A DNA stretch of 9,518 nt from Anaerolineaceae bacterium 46_22 (GTDB taxonomy: Bacteria; Chloroflexota; Anaerolineae; Anaerolineales; Anaerolineaceae). The notes beneath the pieces were generated by a model, which did not search any database, was not told where the DNA came from, and saw only the letters and a list, made by a program, of their open reading frames with translations. Of the stretch, positions 1-7,040 are shown one piece after another (position 1 is the first letter of the stretch; each line of letters begins with the position of its first letter). The stretch is from positions 1-9,518 of the forward strand of contig LGHA01000037.1 in assembly GCA_001508595.1 (NCBI GenBank). The letters are read 5' to 3'. Made by a program: the position numbers and the translations under genes.

Positions 1-745
1 CAGGTATGACGTGGCTGTCCTCATCTTTCACGTCTTCCCCTTCAAGCGGCGCTGGGACTTGGGGACCTTGAATCTGGACATTGCCTTCCCCTGGAAGAAT
101 TTGCGCCAAATCCATTCTGAAGGACTGCGGTGCCTGGTTTAACAACCTGCGGCGCAATTGATCAAGCGATGGATAACCGCCTGTAAATATTGCATCCTCA
201 GTCCATGTCTCTGGCGGGGAATCCGTTGTGAAGAAATAACTTCCCCGACCAATCTCTGCCTGGTAATAGCGAATGTTGGGCGATCGGCTAAATCCCAATC
301 CCCGGTCTGACCGACTTGAGTCATAAAAATGCGCAAGCCCCTGCTGATTCAAAACAAAGGCATGGGTGAAACCGCTTTGAGCAATGTAAAGAACCCTGCG
401 GTGGATTGCAGCAAGGTTTATCGCGGCAGCGGTTGGTCCTGCATTCCTCCCAGACTTTAAGTTCTTTTCCATCAATGTCAGGTTCAGGGTTTCAATCAGG
501 GTCCGCATCGCGGATGTCACGGAACCGCCGGTCTTAAAAAAGGACTGAATCAAATTGTCCAACCAGGATTTTTGGATCTCTGAAGCAGTTTGATCATCGC
601 CCCTGAATGATAAAGACAAAATCAGCATGTCTTCAGAGCGGCTGCGAGAAGCGCGTCGGGGCGGTGCTGAGGCAGTAAATCCCAAAGACACGAATTCTTG
701 CTGCCCTTGATCCAATTTTAGAGGTAGCAGTTTTAAATCATACAT
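1..745 (-). CDS. Degenerate PP2C-like (PPM-fold) protein, 3' end outside window
   Basis: An uninterrupted minus-strand frame runs from an ATG at 745-743 to the window edge (248 residues, no stop), so the gene is partial at its C-terminus. The start is supported by AGGTGA a few bases upstream and a promoter at 784-812. The pattern resembles PP2C phosphatases: GPTAAAINLAAI at 103-114, RRVLYIAQSGFTHAFVLN at 116-133 (where active enzymes have the V-G-D-S-R-A-Y strand), then RYYQAEIGRGSYFFTTDSP at 159-177, equivalent to the strand ending in SDG. The metal-binding aspartate of GDSR is replaced (QSGFTH) and SDG reads TDS-P. I infer a catalytically dead or strongly altered PPM domain. No signal peptide or membrane segment is visible. 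The last residues (from about 225) are proline- and acid-rich, like a linker to a further domain. The fold call is by eye; function is unknown. Confidence 0.7.
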   Translation of the reverse strand, partial: MYDLKLLPLKLDQGQQEFVSLGFTASAPPRRASRSRSEDMLILSLSFRGDDQTASEIQKSWLDNLIQSFFKTGGSVTSAMRTLIETLNLTLMEKNLKSGRNAGPTAAAINLAAIHRRVLYIAQSGFTHAFVLNQQGLAHFYDSSRSDRGLGFSRSPNIRYYQAEIGRGSYFFTTDSPPETWTEDAIFTGGYPSLDQLRRRLLNQAPQSFRMDLAQILPGEGNVQIQGPQVPAPLEGEDVKDEDSHVIP

Positions 746-783
746 GGTCACCTGGCCATTTTTTTGATAGGGTCTACAACTTC

Positions 784-813
784 ATTATACACACTCTCAC
801 GCTAAGGTATAAT
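784..813. promoter_or_regulatory. Symmetric divergent promoter between the PP2C-like gene and the acyltransferase gene
   Basis: ATTATAC (784-790) and GTATAAT (807-813) are perfect inverted 7-mers separated by 16 bases. On the + strand this gives TTATAC (785-790), a 17-base spacer and a perfect -10 TATAAT (808-813). On the minus strand it gives TTATAC (812-807), 17 bases and TATAAT (789-784). The -35 boxes are weak, the -10 boxes are consensus. Predicted start points are about 820-821 (+ strand) and about 777 (minus strand). Assigned from sequence only. Confidence 0.6.
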
Positions 814-820
814 CTTTTTC

Positions 821-1843
821 ATGGAATTTAAACGATACAATACATTCGAAGAACTGGTAAATTATAAACAGGACTGGAACGCCCTCTTATCACAAAGTGC
901 AAGTCATGTACCATTCCTGACTTATGAGTATTTAAAGACCTGGTGGGAAACTCGCGGCGGTGGTGAATGGCCGCAAGACAGTCAGCTGGTTTTGGTGGCT
1001 GCATTCCAGGAAGATCATTTGGTGGGCATCGCGCCACTTTTTCATTCAAATAACATCCTCGACAAACCCGCTTTAATGTTTGTCGGCGCAATCGAGGTTT
1101 CTGATTTTTTGGATTTTATTGTAACACCGGAGGATTTACCTGCATTCACCCGTGGACTGATTGACTTTCTTTTAAATGAAGACATACCCCATTGGGAACT
1201 TCTTGACCTTTATAACCTCCTGGCAGAGTCACCCACATTAAGTGTACTAAAATCAGAAGCCGAAAAGCGGGGTTGGGAACATCAAGAGATCCACCTCCAG
1301 CCTTCGCCATATATTCCCCTGCCGGGTAACTTTGAAGCCTACCTTGCACAAATTGACAAAAAACAACGCCATGAAATTCGTCGAAAACTTCGCAATGTGG
1401 ATCAAAGCCTGGCGGAGCCTGGCCTGTACTTTACAGAAGATGAAGAGAATCTCGAAGCAGATGTTCAGGCTTTCATTGATATGATGGCACAGGACCCAAA
1501 CAAACGAGATTTTCTATCCGACGCCATGTGCCAGCATATCCACAACACTGCCCGCATTGCTTTTAAACAGGGCTGGCTGCAGCTGGCATTTTTCACCCTG
1601 GATGGCGAGAAAGCTGCGGCAAACCTCTCTTTTAATTTCAATGATCGTCTCTGGCTGTACAACTCCGGTTGGGAGTGGGAGTACCGCGATTATTCTCCAG
1701 GGTGGGTGCTGCTGGCATACCTGGTCGAATGGGCTGCCGAAAACAGCATCCAGGAATTCGACTTCATGCGCGGCGACGAACCCTATAAGTATAAATTCGG
1801 CGGTATTGACCGCCATGTGTACAGAGTGACGCTAACCCCGTGA
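821..1843 (+). CDS. FemAB/CelD-like GNAT-superfamily acyltransferase (BioF2-like domain)
   Basis: A 340-residue protein with the layout of the Acetyltransf_6 / BioF2-like group, whose members transfer acyl or aminoacyl groups to cell-envelope or polysaccharide substrates. An N-terminal half (about 1-165) contains WWETRGGG at 41-48. A second GNAT-like half (about 170-325) starts with the basic helix KKQRHEIRRKLRN (180-192) and ends with SPGWVLLAYLVEWAAE (292-307) and FDFMRGDEPYKYKFGG (313-328), the hallmark 'PG..L...' and 'D..RGdepYK..fg' motifs of this group. It has no signal peptide and is probably cytosolic. There is no clear Shine-Dalgarno before the ATG; the nearest AGG is 13 bases away, and the -10 box ends 7 bases before the start, pointing to a leaderless mRNA. 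It is divergent from the PP2C-like gene. The substrate cannot be told from sequence. Confidence 0.85.
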   Translation: MEFKRYNTFEELVNYKQDWNALLSQSASHVPFLTYEYLKTWWETRGGGEWPQDSQLVLVAAFQEDHLVGIAPLFHSNNILDKPALMFVGAIEVSDFLDFIVTPEDLPAFTRGLIDFLLNEDIPHWELLDLYNLLAESPTLSVLKSEAEKRGWEHQEIHLQPSPYIPLPGNFEAYLAQIDKKQRHEIRRKLRNVDQSLAEPGLYFTEDEENLEADVQAFIDMMAQDPNKRDFLSDAMCQHIHNTARIAFKQGWLQLAFFTLDGEKAAANLSFNFNDRLWLYNSGWEWEYRDYSPGWVLLAYLVEWAAENSIQEFDFMRGDEPYKYKFGGIDRHVYRVTLTP

Positions 1844-2040
1844 TGCTGAATAGTGATTGGTAAATGGTAAAACGGTTTATAGAATTTCAACGCAAGCTTC
1901 TTTAATTAGACCAAAATAATCGAAAGATCTTTGACCATTATCAGCTAGCAGCTATCACCTATCAGCTATCAATTGCCGACTATTCACCACTCACTACTCA
2001 CCACTCACAATCATCCCCCATTTCTAACAAATCTTTTATA
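1844..2040. repeat. Non-coding stretch with two oppositely oriented blocks of degenerate 7-bp repeats
   Basis: No gene is visible here. From 1939 to 2015 the sequence can be cut into eleven consecutive heptamers in one phase, e.g. TATCAGC (1939-1945 and 1960-1966), TATCACC (1953-1959), CACTCAC (1988-1994 and 2002-2008) and TACTCAC (1995-2001). CACCACTCAC occurs exactly twice, 14 bases apart (1985 and 1999). A shorter block at about 1845-1872 (GCTGAAT, AGTGATT, GGTAAAT, GGTAAAA) reads like the complement of the later one, so the pair is inverted. The rest is AT-rich. It resembles the short tandem heptanucleotide repeats known from some bacterial intergenic regions; the role is unknown. Confidence 0.6.
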
Positions 2041-2060
2041 TTTAATCCACTAAATTTTTC

Positions 2061-2089
2061 TTGACGCTAATTTTTGCCCATGGTAACAT
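2061..2089 (+). promoter_or_regulatory. Housekeeping-type promoter of the hrcA operon
   Basis: TTGACG (2061-2066), a 17-base spacer and TAACAT (2084-2089), with TGG directly before the -10 as an extended -10 element. The predicted transcription start is about 2096, placing CIRCE within the first 40 bases of the mRNA. This is the usual arrangement of HrcA-controlled, sigma-70-type heat-shock operons. Confidence 0.7.
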
Positions 2090-2102
2090 TAAGTTTGTGC
2101 TG

Positions 2103-2133
2103 TTTTAGCACTCTCGCCTTGAGAGTGCTAAAA
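2103..2133. promoter_or_regulatory. CIRCE operator (HrcA binding site)
   Basis: A perfect match to the CIRCE consensus: TTAGCACTC (2105-2113), 9 bases, GAGTGCTAA (2123-2131). The symmetry extends beyond the consensus to 13-base arms, TTTTAGCACTCTC and GAGAGTGCTAAAA, around a 5-base centre GCCTT. It lies between the predicted transcription start and the hrcA ribosome site, so bound HrcA would block transcription. It is the only CIRCE I see in the window. Confidence 0.97.
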
Positions 2134-2151
2134 TTGTAACTGAGGCAATTT

Positions 2152-3183
2152 ATGCAACTGACTGATCGACAAAAACTAATCTTAACCCTGATCATCCACG
2201 AACACATCCGCACGGCGCAGCCTGTCGGCTCAAAATCACTTGTGGAAAAATACAATCTTGCGATGAGTTCGGCGACTGTTCGTAACGAAATGTCCGTGCT
2301 GACTGATTATGAACTGCTGCGACAGCCTCATACATCCGCGGGCCGTGTCCCAACAGAGGAAGGATACCGCTTCTTTGTTGGCAACCTGGTTCAGCAAAGC
2401 GGGCTCCCCACAAACACACGCCGCACGATCACACACCAGTTTTATCAATCGCGCCAGGATATTGAACAATGGCTCAGGCTGGCAGCCTCAGTTCTTGCCA
2501 ACCAATCACAAGCAGCTTCTTTGGTGACAGCCCCCCATGCAGAGAAAGCCATCTTCAAACATTTAGAGTTGATTGCCACCCGGGGCCGGCAAGTATTGAT
2601 GGTACTGGTTCTAATGGGCGGTGAAATTCGACAGCAATTCATTTCCTTAAGCGAACCAGTTTCACAGGAAAGGCTTTCTGTAATTGCAGCGCAAATCTCG
2701 AACATGTGCGTCCGTTGTGATGTCGAAAAGATTTCCCGGATGCGCACACAAACGGATGCCCTGGGTAAGGATATCCTGGATATTCTTATTGCTGAAATGA
2801 CATTGATTGAAGAGTCCACAACCGGTGAAATTTACCTGGATGGTATGACCAATGTCCTCTCAGAGCCAGAATTTGCTGAGTCAGATGAAGCACGCCAGGC
2901 ACTGCATATTTTAGAAGAACGTTCTTTGTTGGAAAACTTGCTGGCAAGCACAGTAATGAACATAGACGTGGGCGGCATCCAGGTTTTGATCGGCGGCGAA
3001 GGCACCTGGCAGGAATTGCGCCAGTGCTCAATCGTCCTTGCCCGGTATGGCGACCCGGACACACTGACCGGGTCCATCGGCGTCCTTGGACCTATCCGGA
3101 TGCCATACGACCGAACAATCTCTACCGTGCGTTTTGTCGCGAATGTCCTCAGTGATTTGGTAACCGAAACCCTGGCAGTTTAA
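2152..3183 (+). CDS. hrcA: Heat-inducible transcription repressor HrcA
   Basis: A 343-residue dimeric repressor that binds CIRCE and shuts off class I heat-shock genes; in characterised bacteria its activity depends on the GroE chaperonin. An N-terminal winged helix covers about 1-75, with TDRQKLILTLI at the start, PVGSKSL (24-30), SSATVRNEMSVL (39-50) and the family signature GRVPTEEGYRFFV (64-76). A central GAF-like domain includes the stretch around IATRGRQVLMVLVL. The C-terminal dimer region ends with GVLGPIRMPY (310-319), another family hallmark. Length is normal. The ATG has TGAGG with 6-base spacing and follows CIRCE directly, so the gene should repress itself. It is first in the hrcA-grpE-dnaK unit, 45 bases before the chosen grpE start. 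Confidence 0.97.
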   Translation: MQLTDRQKLILTLIIHEHIRTAQPVGSKSLVEKYNLAMSSATVRNEMSVLTDYELLRQPHTSAGRVPTEEGYRFFVGNLVQQSGLPTNTRRTITHQFYQSRQDIEQWLRLAASVLANQSQAASLVTAPHAEKAIFKHLELIATRGRQVLMVLVLMGGEIRQQFISLSEPVSQERLSVIAAQISNMCVRCDVEKISRMRTQTDALGKDILDILIAEMTLIEESTTGEIYLDGMTNVLSEPEFAESDEARQALHILEERSLLENLLASTVMNIDVGGIQVLIGGEGTWQELRQCSIVLARYGDPDTLTGSIGVLGPIRMPYDRTISTVRFVANVLSDLVTETLAV

Positions 3184-3199
3184 TAAGGAATCATATAAT
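3172..3199 (+). promoter_or_regulatory. Possible internal promoter for grpE-dnaK
   Basis: A perfect -10 TATAAT (3194-3199) lies just after the hrcA stop, preceded by CTGGCA (3172-3177; 4 of 6 matches to TTGACA) with a 16-base spacer. Transcription would begin about 3206, leaving a leader of roughly 23 bases before the preferred grpE ATG. It has no CIRCE, so it would supply grpE-dnaK outside HrcA control. The -10 is strong and the -35 weak; the site partly overlaps the end of hrcA. Confidence 0.4.
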
Positions 3200-3228
3200 A
3201 CAACGTCATCATTGATATGGAGAAATTT

Positions 3229-3828
3229 ATGGATAAAGATAAACAAAGAAAATCAAAAAATAACGAGGAAGAACAAAAAAAGGATCAGCAAGACAGCAGC
3301 CCTTCGAAAGAGGAAAACAGCGCGGAGGAAAAACAAACCATGGTCGCGCTGACTTTTGATGAATATGATGCCCTGGAAAAGGAAATCGAAAATCTCCAGG
3401 AGCAAATCGAAGAGAATAAGGACGGCTGGCTCCGAACACGTGCAGACTTTGATAATTACAAAAAACGAGTTCAGCGAGATGCTGCTCGATCTTACCAGGA
3501 TTCCATGACAAGCATCGTTAAGGTATTTCTGAGCGCTGTCGATGACCTTGAACGCGCGCTAAAAAACGAACCTCAGGGAAAAGATTTAGACAGTTGGGTT
3601 AACGGCATTGAATTAATTCACCAAAAACTGATCACCCAGATGAAAAATTTAGGTGTTGAACCCCTGGAGGTCAACCCTGGTGATGAATTCGACCCAAATA
3701 TCCACGAAGCTATTACGCAAGAAGAACATGAAGAATTCAAAGAAGGCCAGATCATCGATGTTGTCCAACAAGGCTATCGTATCTCTGACCGCATTATTCG
3801 CCCCGCTATGGTGCGGGTCGCACGATAA
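3229..3828 (+). CDS. grpE: GrpE, nucleotide exchange factor of DnaK
   Basis: A cytosolic homodimer that releases ADP from DnaK and so resets the chaperone cycle. I chose the ATG at 3229 (199 residues) because GGAG (3219-3222) lies 6 bases before it. The in-frame ATG at 3217 contains part of that ribosome site and has none of its own; using it would add only MEKF. Residues 1-37 are a charged, low-complexity, probably disordered tail. A long coiled coil follows (about 43-110) with ENKDGWLRTRADFDNYKKR (62-80) and the helix through VDDLERAL (104-111). The C-terminal beta domain carries DEFDPNIHEAI (152-162) and GYRISDRIIRPAMVRVA (182-198), the GrpE signature. Its stop is 18 bases before dnaK, indicating co-transcription. 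Confidence 0.95.
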   Translation: MDKDKQRKSKNNEEEQKKDQQDSSPSKEENSAEEKQTMVALTFDEYDALEKEIENLQEQIEENKDGWLRTRADFDNYKKRVQRDAARSYQDSMTSIVKVFLSAVDDLERALKNEPQGKDLDSWVNGIELIHQKLITQMKNLGVEPLEVNPGDEFDPNIHEAITQEEHEEFKEGQIIDVVQQGYRISDRIIRPAMVRVAR

Positions 3829-3846
3829 TTTACAGGAGGCATAAAA

Positions 3847-5751
3847 ATGGGAAAAATCATAGGTATCGATCTCGGAACAACCAACTCCGTCGCTGCAGTG
3901 ATGGTCGCTGGCGAACCCGTTGTCATTCCATCCGCAGAAGGTGAACGTCTTGTTCCTTCTGTTGTTGCAGTCAATAAGAATGGTGAGCGCCTTGTAGGGC
4001 GTGTTGCTCGCAACCAGGCAATCACCAATCCTGAAAACACCATCTTCTCAATCAAACGCTTCATGGGGCGAAAATATGACGACCCGGAAGTCCAGCGTGC
4101 GATGAAACTGGTGCCCTACCAGGTTGCAAAAGCCCCCAATGGTGACCTGCGTGTCAAATTGGCTGGCAAAGAATATTCTCCGCCAGAAATTTCTGCAATG
4201 ATCCTTTCAAAAATAAAACGTGATGCAGAAGCTTACCTGGGTGAACCGGTGACACAAGCAGTCATTACTGTCCCTGCTTACTTCAATGATGCCCAGCGTA
4301 ATGCAACCAAGGATGCTGGCAAAATTGCCGGCCTGGAAGTGCTGCGGATCATCAATGAGCCAACCGCATCTTCACTGGCTTATGGACTGGACAAAAAGAA
4401 AAACGAAGTGATTGCAGTCTATGACCTGGGCGGCGGTACTTTCGATATCTCCATCCTGGATGTTGGCGAAGGCGTGTTCCAGGTACGATCCACCAGCGGT
4501 GATACTTTCCTGGGTGGGGACGACTTTGATCAACGTATCATCGACTACATCGCAGATGAATTCAAGCGATCTAACGGTATTGATTTGCGCAACGACCGCC
4601 AATCCCTGCAGCGTTTAAAGGAGGCAGCAGAGAAAGCCAAAATTGAACTATCCTCAACCATGCAGGCTGAGATCAATCTGCCCTATATCACAGCAGATTC
4701 CTCAGGTCCGAAGCACCTGGTGATGACCTTAACCCGTGCCAAACTCGAGCAGCTCACCGAGGATTTGGTGGAGCGCAGTCTGACCCCCGTCAAACAGGCT
4801 ATCAACGATGCCAACCTTTCAAAGAATGAAATTGACGAGGTTGTGCTTGTAGGTGGTATGACCCGCATGCCTAAGATTCAATCTGAGGTTGAAAAATTAT
4901 TCAACAAAGAGCCCCACAAAGGTGTCAACCCGGATGAGGTCGTCGGCATAGGTGCAGCCATTCAAGCCGGCGTTTTGGGCGGCGAAGTTAAAGATATCCT
5001 CTTATTGGATGTCACCCCCCTGACCCTTTCAGTTGAAACCCTGGGCGGTGTCGCAACCCCCCTGATCAAGCGCAACACCACCATCCCAACACGAGAAAGC
5101 CAGGTATTCTCCACAGCCAGCGACAGCCAGACACAGGTTGAAATTCATGTCCTGCAGGGTGAACGTCCTATGGCTGCCAACAACAAATCCCTTGGAAAAT
5201 TCGTTCTTGACGGCATTCCTCCTGCGCCGCGCGGTATCCCTCAAATTGAGGTGACCTTCGATATCAATGCCAACGGCATTTTGGAAGTTACCGCACAGGA
5301 TAAAGCGACCGGACGCAGCCAGAATATTACCATCACCGCTTCGTCAGGTCTCAGCGAGGAAGAGGTCGAAAAGATGCGACAAGAAGCAGAACTGCATGCA
5401 GATGAAGATCGTAAACGCCGTGATTTGATTGAAGCGAAAAATCGAGCGGATAACATGGTTTATTCATCTGAAAAGACCCTCAAAGACCTTGGTGACAAAG
5501 TACCTGGCGACCTGAAACAAAAGGTCGAAGATGCAGCAGCAAAGGTGCGTGAGGTCAAAGAAGGTGAAGACATCAACGCAATCAACTCAGCAACAGATGC
5601 CTTGACAGAGGTTCTTCAGCAGCTTGGCAGCGCAGCTTACCAGACTCAGGACGAAACACCAGGGCAAGAAGCCTCTGGCGGCGGCAAGTCCCCTGATGAA
5701 GGACCCGGAAGCGATGAGGATGTCGTTGACGGAGAATTCAAACAAGTTTAA
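3847..5751 (+). CDS. dnaK: Chaperone DnaK (Hsp70)
   Basis: A 634-residue ATP-driven chaperone of normal length. It binds exposed hydrophobic segments of unfolded proteins, working with DnaJ (which stimulates ATP hydrolysis) and GrpE (nucleotide exchange). The nucleotide-binding domain (1 to about 380) shows GIDLGTTNS (6-14), [12 protein letters not shown] (169-180) and the phosphate-binding DLGGGTFD (193-200). The hydrophobic linker [10 protein letters not shown] (383-392) leads to the substrate-binding beta domain (about 393-500) and the helical lid. The tail is Gly/acid-rich and ends [12 protein letters not shown], similar to the usual bacterial DnaK C-terminus. The start has an ideal AGGAGG (3834-3839) with 7-base spacing, suggesting the strongest translation in the operon. 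Two hairpins follow the stop. Confidence 0.98.
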   Translation: MGKIIGIDLGTTNSVAAVMVAGEPVVIPSAEGERLVPSVVAVNKNGERLVGRVARNQAITNPENTIFSIKRFMGRKYDDPEVQRAMKLVPYQVAKAPNGDLRVKLAGKEYSPPEISAMILSKIKRDAEAYLGEPVTQAVITVPAYFNDAQRNATKDAGKIAGLEVLRIINEPTASSLAYGLDKKKNEVIAVYDLGGGTFDISILDVGEGVFQVRSTSGDTFLGGDDFDQRIIDYIADEFKRSNGIDLRNDRQSLQRLKEAAEKAKIELSSTMQAEINLPYITADSSGPKHLVMTLTRAKLEQLTEDLVERSLTPVKQAINDANLSKNEIDEVVLVGGMTRMPKIQSEVEKLFNKEPHKGVNPDEVVGIGAAIQAGVLGGEVKDILLLDVTPLTLSVETLGGVATPLIKRNTTIPTRESQVFSTASDSQTQVEIHVLQGERPMAANNKSLGKFVLDGIPPAPRGIPQIEVTFDINANGILEVTAQDKATGRSQNITITASSGLSEEEVEKMRQEAELHADEDRKRRDLIEAKNRADNMVYSSEKTLKDLGDKVPGDLKQKVEDAAAKVREVKEGEDINAINSATDALTEVLQQLGSAAYQTQDETPGQEASGGGKSPDEGPGSDEDVVDGEFKQV

Positions 5752-5777
5752 GAAAAACTTGATGAAAATTATTAAGA

Positions 5778-5824
5778 CAGGTGTCCGGACACAATTCCGG
5801 ACACCTGGTTAAAGGTTTTAACCA
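5778..5824 (+). terminator. Two overlapping hairpins after dnaK, partial terminator or mRNA end-stabiliser
   Basis: The first hairpin has perfect 12-base arms, CAGGTGTCCGGA (5778-5789) and TCCGGACACCTG (5796-5807), around a 6-base loop. No U-run follows directly. Instead TGGTTAAA (5806-5813) and TTTAACCA (5817-5824) form a second, AU-rich hairpin with a 3-base loop that shares two bases with the first. The lack of a clean U-tract makes full termination uncertain. Partial termination, or protection of the dnaK 3' end, would both give more DnaK than DnaJ. Confidence 0.6.
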
Positions 5825-5834
5825 AAGCGGAGAT

Positions 5835-5863
5835 TTGACAGTTTTCCTTATTCTGAGTAAACT
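5835..5863 (+). promoter_or_regulatory. Separate promoter for dnaJ-prmA
   Basis: A perfect -35 TTGACA (5835-5840), a 17-base spacer and TAAACT (5858-5863; 4 of 6 matches to TATAAT). Transcription would begin near 5870 with a leader of about 49 bases. There is no CIRCE nearby, so this promoter would not be under HrcA control. It lies just after the dnaK hairpins, as expected where a new transcript begins. Confidence 0.6.
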
Positions 5864-5918
5864 TATCCGGATTTGGAAACAAGTTAGAAATATCCCACAA
5901 AGAAGATAAGCATCTATT

Positions 5919-7040
5919 ATGGCAAAACGTGACTATTATGAAGTATTGGGTGTCTCTCGAGGTGCAAGTGAAGACGAATTGAAGTCCGCCTTCAGAAGCC
6001 TGGCGCGCCAGTACCATCCCGATGTAAGCGATCACCCGGACGCTGAAGAAAAATTCAAAGAGATCAATGAAGCCTACGCTGTACTTTCAGACAGCGAAAA
6101 ACGGGCGGCATATGATCGTTACGGCCATGCCGGGGTAAACACCCAGGGTATGCCCGACTTCAACAATATCGATCTTTCTGATATTTTAGAAGGCATCTTT
6201 GGTTTTGGCGGCTTTGGCGGCATGGGTGGACGTCGGTCACGCAATGCCCCCCGCCGAGGGGCAGACCTTTCAAGTAAAGTCAGGTTGACTTTTAAAGAAG
6301 CTGCCTTTGGCGTGGAAAAAGAAATAAAAATCACCCGTGATGAAGAATGCCATACCTGTCACGGTACAGGCGCAAAACCAGGCACTTCACCCCATACCTG
6401 TCCTAATTGTAACGGGCAGGGAGAAGTTAGACAGGTGCACCAGACCCTGCTGGGTTCAATGGTGCAGGTAGTGACCTGCCCTCGCTGTAATGGACGGGGC
6501 GAGGTCATCGACACACCCTGCCCAACCTGCAATGGCAGAGGGCTTGAGCGAAAAACAATCGCCAAGATGGTCACCATTCCAGCCGGTGTTTCTAACGGCG
6601 TTCAAATTCGCCTGGCAGGTGAAGGACAACCCGGGATCAATGGCGGGCCAAACGGTAATTTCTACATTGAAATTGAAGTTGAAAGCCATCCTTTCTTCCG
6701 CCGACAGGGGGACGATATCCTCCTCGATTTAGACATCAACATTGCCCAGTCTGTCCTTGGCGACGAGATACGTGTCCCCACCTTGAATGGCGATGTCGAT
6801 TTGCGAATCCCGCCAGGAACGCAGCCTGGGAAAACTTTCCGATTACGAGACCAGGGCATACCCCACTTACGCGGCGGCGGCAAAGGTGACCAACTGGTCA
6901 CAGTCTCCGTCCAGGTGCCCAATCGTTTAACCGCTGAACAACGTGAATTGTTTGAAAAACTCGCTGAAACAATGGATCCTGATATAAAAATTCAGGAGCA
7001 AAGTTTCTTTGAAAAATTAAAAGAGGTTTTTGGTGGCTGA
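5919..7040 (+). CDS. dnaJ: Chaperone DnaJ (type I Hsp40)
   Basis: A 373-residue co-chaperone that delivers substrates to DnaK and stimulates its ATPase. All type I parts are present. The J domain (1-70) has the essential HPD at 33-35, followed by a Gly/Phe-rich stretch with [13 protein letters not shown] (92-104). Four zinc-binding CxxCxGxG repeats are at 144-151 (CHTCHGTG), 161-168 (CPNCNGQG), 187-194 (CPRCNGRG) and 201-208 (CPTCNGRG). The C-terminal substrate-binding domains follow. The ribosome site is weak (ATAAG, 8 bases before the ATG). The gene is 167 bases after dnaK, across the hairpins and its own promoter, and overlaps the start of prmA. Expression is therefore probably lower than, and partly independent of, dnaK. 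Confidence 0.97.
   Translation: MAKRDYYEVLGVSRGASEDELKSAFRSLARQYHPDVSDHPDAEEKFKEINEAYAVLSDSEKRAAYDRYGHAGVNTQGMPDFNNIDLSDILEGIFGFGGFGGMGGRRSRNAPRRGADLSSKVRLTFKEAAFGVEKEIKITRDEECHTCHGTGAKPGTSPHTCPNCNGQGEVRQVHQTLLGSMVQVVTCPRCNGRGEVIDTPCPTCNGRGLERKTIAKMVTIPAGVSNGVQIRLAGEGQPGINGGPNGNFYIEIEVESHPFFRRQGDDILLDLDINIAQSVLGDEIRVPTLNGDVDLRIPPGTQPGKTFRLRDQGIPHLRGGGKGDQLVTVSVQVPNRLTAEQRELFEKLAETMDPDIKIQEQSFFEKLKEVFGG

Noticed and set aside
139..336. A 65-residue minus-strand reading frame
   Set aside because: It lies inside the longer minus-strand PP2C-like frame (745 to 1) in a different phase and has no family features.
1939..2015. Small CRISPR array
   Set aside because: Units are 7 bases, contiguous and degenerate, with no constant repeat and no unique spacers.
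3217..3228. Earlier ATG for grpE at 3217
   Set aside because: It has no ribosome site and contains part of the GGAG that fits the ATG at 3229.
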